This document shows, in pieces, positions 62,273-64,000 of a DNA stretch of 64,000 nt. The number at the start of each line of letters is the position of its first letter. Position 1 is the stretch's first letter. The stretch is from assembly GCF_000756385.1 (NCBI RefSeq), contig NZ_JNFC01000034.1:124001-188000 (forward strand). The letters run 5' to 3'. Position numbers and translations under genes: made by a program. Source of the DNA: Sphingopyxis sp. LC363. Its GTDB lineage: Bacteria; Pseudomonadota; Alphaproteobacteria; Sphingomonadales; Sphingomonadaceae. Under the pieces are notes generated by a model that saw nothing but the letters and a program-made list of their open reading frames with translations, searched no databases and was not told where the DNA came from.

Positions 62273-63205
62273 ATGAGCGAAGCCGATTTTATCGCCCGCC
62301 TGCGCGCCATCGCGACCGATCCCGCCGCGCGTGGGCTTGCCGACGATGCGGCGGTGCTGGGCGACCTAGTCCTCACCCACGACATGATCGTCGAGGGCAT
62401 CCATTTCCTCCCCGACGAACGGCCGCAGGATGTCGCGTGGAAGCTCGTCGCGGTGAACCTGTCCGACCTGGCGGCCAAGGGCGCGGCGCCGCTCGGCGTG
62501 CTTGCCGGCTATAGCCTGACCGGCGACGAACATTGGGACGCAGCCTTCGTCCGTGGCCTTGGCGAAGTCCTGCGCCGATACGAAGTGCCGCTTTTGGGCG
62601 GGGACACGGTGGGCATTCCCGAAGGCGCGCCGCGCACCCTCGGGCTGACCGCGATCGGCAGGGCGCCCGCGACGGGGGCGCCAGCGCGAAACGGCGTCCG
62701 GCCGGGCGACCAGATCTGGGTCACAGGGACGATCGGCAACGCCGGGCTGGGCCTTGCGATGCGACTGGGGCAGCTCGATCCGAACGAGACCTGCCTCGAA
62801 GCCTATCGCCGTCCGCAACCGCAGCTCCGCTTCGGGCAGGCCGTCGCGTCGCACGTCCACGCGATGATGGATGTCTCCGACGGCCTGCTGATCGACGGAC
62901 AGCGCATGGCCGAAGCGAGCGGTTGCGAACTCGGCATCATGCTCGAGACGATCCCGCTGTCGGCAGCGCTGCTCGCGGTGCGGCCCGACGTCCTCGATAC
63001 GCGGCTCGCGGCTGCGACGGCGGGTGACGATTACCAGCTGCTGTTCACCGCCGACCCCGGTTCGGCTGGCGCCATTCGCGAAGCGGCGGCAGGGCTCGAC
63101 GTTGCGGTGACGCCGATCGGCCATGCCGGGGTGGGCGAGGGAATCATGCTGACCCACCGTGCCCAGCGTATCGCGGTGCCCGAGCGGCTGGGCTTCATGC
63201 ACTGA
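62273..63205 (+). CDS. thiL: Thiamine-monophosphate kinase
   Basis: Phosphorylates TMP to the active cofactor TPP. The 310-residue protein has the N-terminal metal-binding LADDAAVLGDLVLTHDMIVEGIHF, GVLAGYSLTG, LLGGDTVGIPEGAPRTLGLTAIG and the ATP-site MMDVSDGLLIDG. ATG at 62273 (MSEADFIARL) follows GAGAGGG. Upstream open frame crosses the repeat and is rejected. No TPP riboswitch precedes it. Confidence 0.94.
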   Translation: MSEADFIARLRAIATDPAARGLADDAAVLGDLVLTHDMIVEGIHFLPDERPQDVAWKLVAVNLSDLAAKGAAPLGVLAGYSLTGDEHWDAAFVRGLGEVLRRYEVPLLGGDTVGIPEGAPRTLGLTAIGRAPATGAPARNGVRPGDQIWVTGTIGNAGLGLAMRLGQLDPNETCLEAYRRPQPQLRFGQAVASHVHAMMDVSDGLLIDGQRMAEASGCELGIMLETIPLSAALLAVRPDVLDTRLAAATAGDDYQLLFTADPGSAGAIREAAAGLDVAVTPIGHAGVGEGIMLTHRAQRIAVPERLGFMH

Positions 63206-63386
63206 TCCGAAAGCACGGAAAAGCGCCGAATAACCGGGGTTGCGCGCCGCATTCTTTCTTCCCATAACTCGGCGTCCAAATTTGGGGCGGTCGCATCAGG
63301 GGAGAGAGCGAACCGGCATCAATAAGTCGGACGTGCTCGACTGCTATCTTCTGCGTCGCCCTTCTCATGGGAAGGAAGCAACACGC

Positions 63387-64000
63387 ATGAATCCGGTTTT
63401 GATCGCGATAGCGTGCGGCCTTTTGGCTGTGCTCTATGGATTCATTACCTCGCGGCAGGTGCTCAGCGCATCGGCGGGTAATGAGAAGATGCAGGAAATC
63501 GCCGGCGCCATCCAGGAAGGCGCCAAGGCCTATCTGGGCCGCCAATATCGCACCATCGCCATCGTCGGCGTCGTCGTCGCCATTCTGGTCGGGCTGTTCC
63601 TCGGCCCGATCTCGGCCGTCGGCTTTCTCATCGGCGCCATATTGTCGGGCGTTGCGGGCTTTGTCGGCATGAACATCTCGGTGAAGGCCAACGTCCGCAC
63701 CGCTGCTGCGGCGCAGACCGGATTGCAGGCGGGCCTGACGATGGCGTTCCGCGCCGGCGCGATCACCGGCATGCTCGTGGCGGGGCTTGCCTTGCTCGCG
63801 ATCTCGGTCTTCTTCTGGTATCTGATCGGCCCCGGCGGCTTTACCGTCGGCGGCGAGGATCGCACCGTCGTCGATGCGCTCGTCGCGCTGGCCTTCGGCG
63901 CGTCGCTGATCTCGATCTTCGCGCGTCTCGGCGGCGGCATCTTCACCAAGGCGGCCGACGTCGGCGCCGACCTCGTCGGCAAGGTCGAGGCGGGCATTCC
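63387..64000 (+). CDS. hppA: Membrane-bound proton- or sodium-translocating pyrophosphatase, 5' part
   Basis: Hydrolyses pyrophosphate and pumps ions. The visible 204 residues contain four or five membrane helices and the family motifs [21 protein letters not shown] and [24 protein letters not shown], the start of the substrate-binding DVGADLVGK. The key residue for K+ dependence lies further right and is not visible. The gene runs off the window. GGAAGGAAG precedes the ATG. Confidence 0.94.
   Translation, partial: MNPVLIAIACGLLAVLYGFITSRQVLSASAGNEKMQEIAGAIQEGAKAYLGRQYRTIAIVGVVVAILVGLFLGPISAVGFLIGAILSGVAGFVGMNISVKANVRTAAAAQTGLQAGLTMAFRAGAITGMLVAGLALLAISVFFWYLIGPGGFTVGGEDRTVVDALVALAFGASLISIFARLGGGIFTKAADVGADLVGKVEAGI

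Overview
The window is about 64 kb of high-GC chromosomal DNA from an alphaproteobacterium, almost certainly a sphingomonad (Sphingopyxis-like). Evidence: UrcA, DUF6356, DUF6961 and DUF1465 (RcdA-type) proteins, a DksA with one zinc-finger cysteine, a PEP-CTERM protein, frequent GTG/TTG starts, ATGA/GTGA gene overlaps, and short palindromic intergenic repeats. I see no rRNA, tRNA, CRISPR, prophage or intact insertion sequence. This is mostly core-genome housekeeping DNA. Gene names come from reading the proteins, not from a database search.

Layout. 0-4.7 kb (+): pyrD, a gamma-glutamyltransferase and a long-chain acyl-CoA ligase. 4.8-9.8 kb (-): a co-oriented run of small genes, including glyoxalases I and II, other VOC proteins, a thioesterase, a hydrolase and an Xre-type regulator behind two membrane proteins. 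9.8-13.7 kb (+): thrS with a threonine-rich leader peptide and attenuator, then a metallophosphoesterase and a TauE-like exporter. 13.7-21.7 kb: a YbbA/YbbP-type ABC transporter divergent from tesA, ynfA, a beta-barrel protein, rlmN, and a divergent SDR/HxlR pair. 21.7-28.7 kb (-): PilZ, a second GGT, two secreted envelope proteins, a free-Met-sulfoxide reductase and prolyl oligopeptidase. 28.7-32.1 kb (-): a GbsR/DUF4166/DCC/saccharopine-dehydrogenase-like operon. 32.3-37.4 kb: urcA, lysR, dnaN and a PQQ-dependent sugar dehydrogenase. 37.4-42.8 kb: an aminopeptidase, NlpC/P60 and argC operon, then a lipoprotein, an SDR and DUF3008. 43-48.5 kb: a Baeyer-Villiger-type monooxygenase, then a Nudix-DUF47 fusion plus Pit phosphate transporter behind two Pho boxes. 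48.5-55.8 kb (mostly -): rimO, a K+ channel, surE, serS, an ArsR/AHSA1 pair and a PEP-CTERM protein. 56.2-64 kb (mostly +): dksA, PilZ, DUF465 and DUF1465 proteins, then hisG-hisD-nusB, thiL and the 5' part of hppA.

The two strongest non-routine signals are regulatory. First, thrS is preceded by a 23-codon ORF with eight Thr codons in its first 13, read from what looks like a leaderless transcript. Mutually exclusive hairpins follow, the last ending in TTTT, which is the layout of ribosome-mediated transcription attenuation. Second, a Nudix hydrolase of the diphosphoinositol-polyphosphate type is fused in frame to a PhoU-like DUF47 protein. It sits 15 bp upstream of a Pit transporter, and the promoter carries two Pho-box-like sequences 33 bp apart. 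This suggests a phosphate-responsive unit joining a phosphoanhydride hydrolase to phosphate import.

Several families of intergenic palindromic repeats are present, one with four full copies and a solo hairpin. One 163-bp unit between a DUF3008 gene and a monooxygenase has 16-bp perfect terminal inverted repeats.
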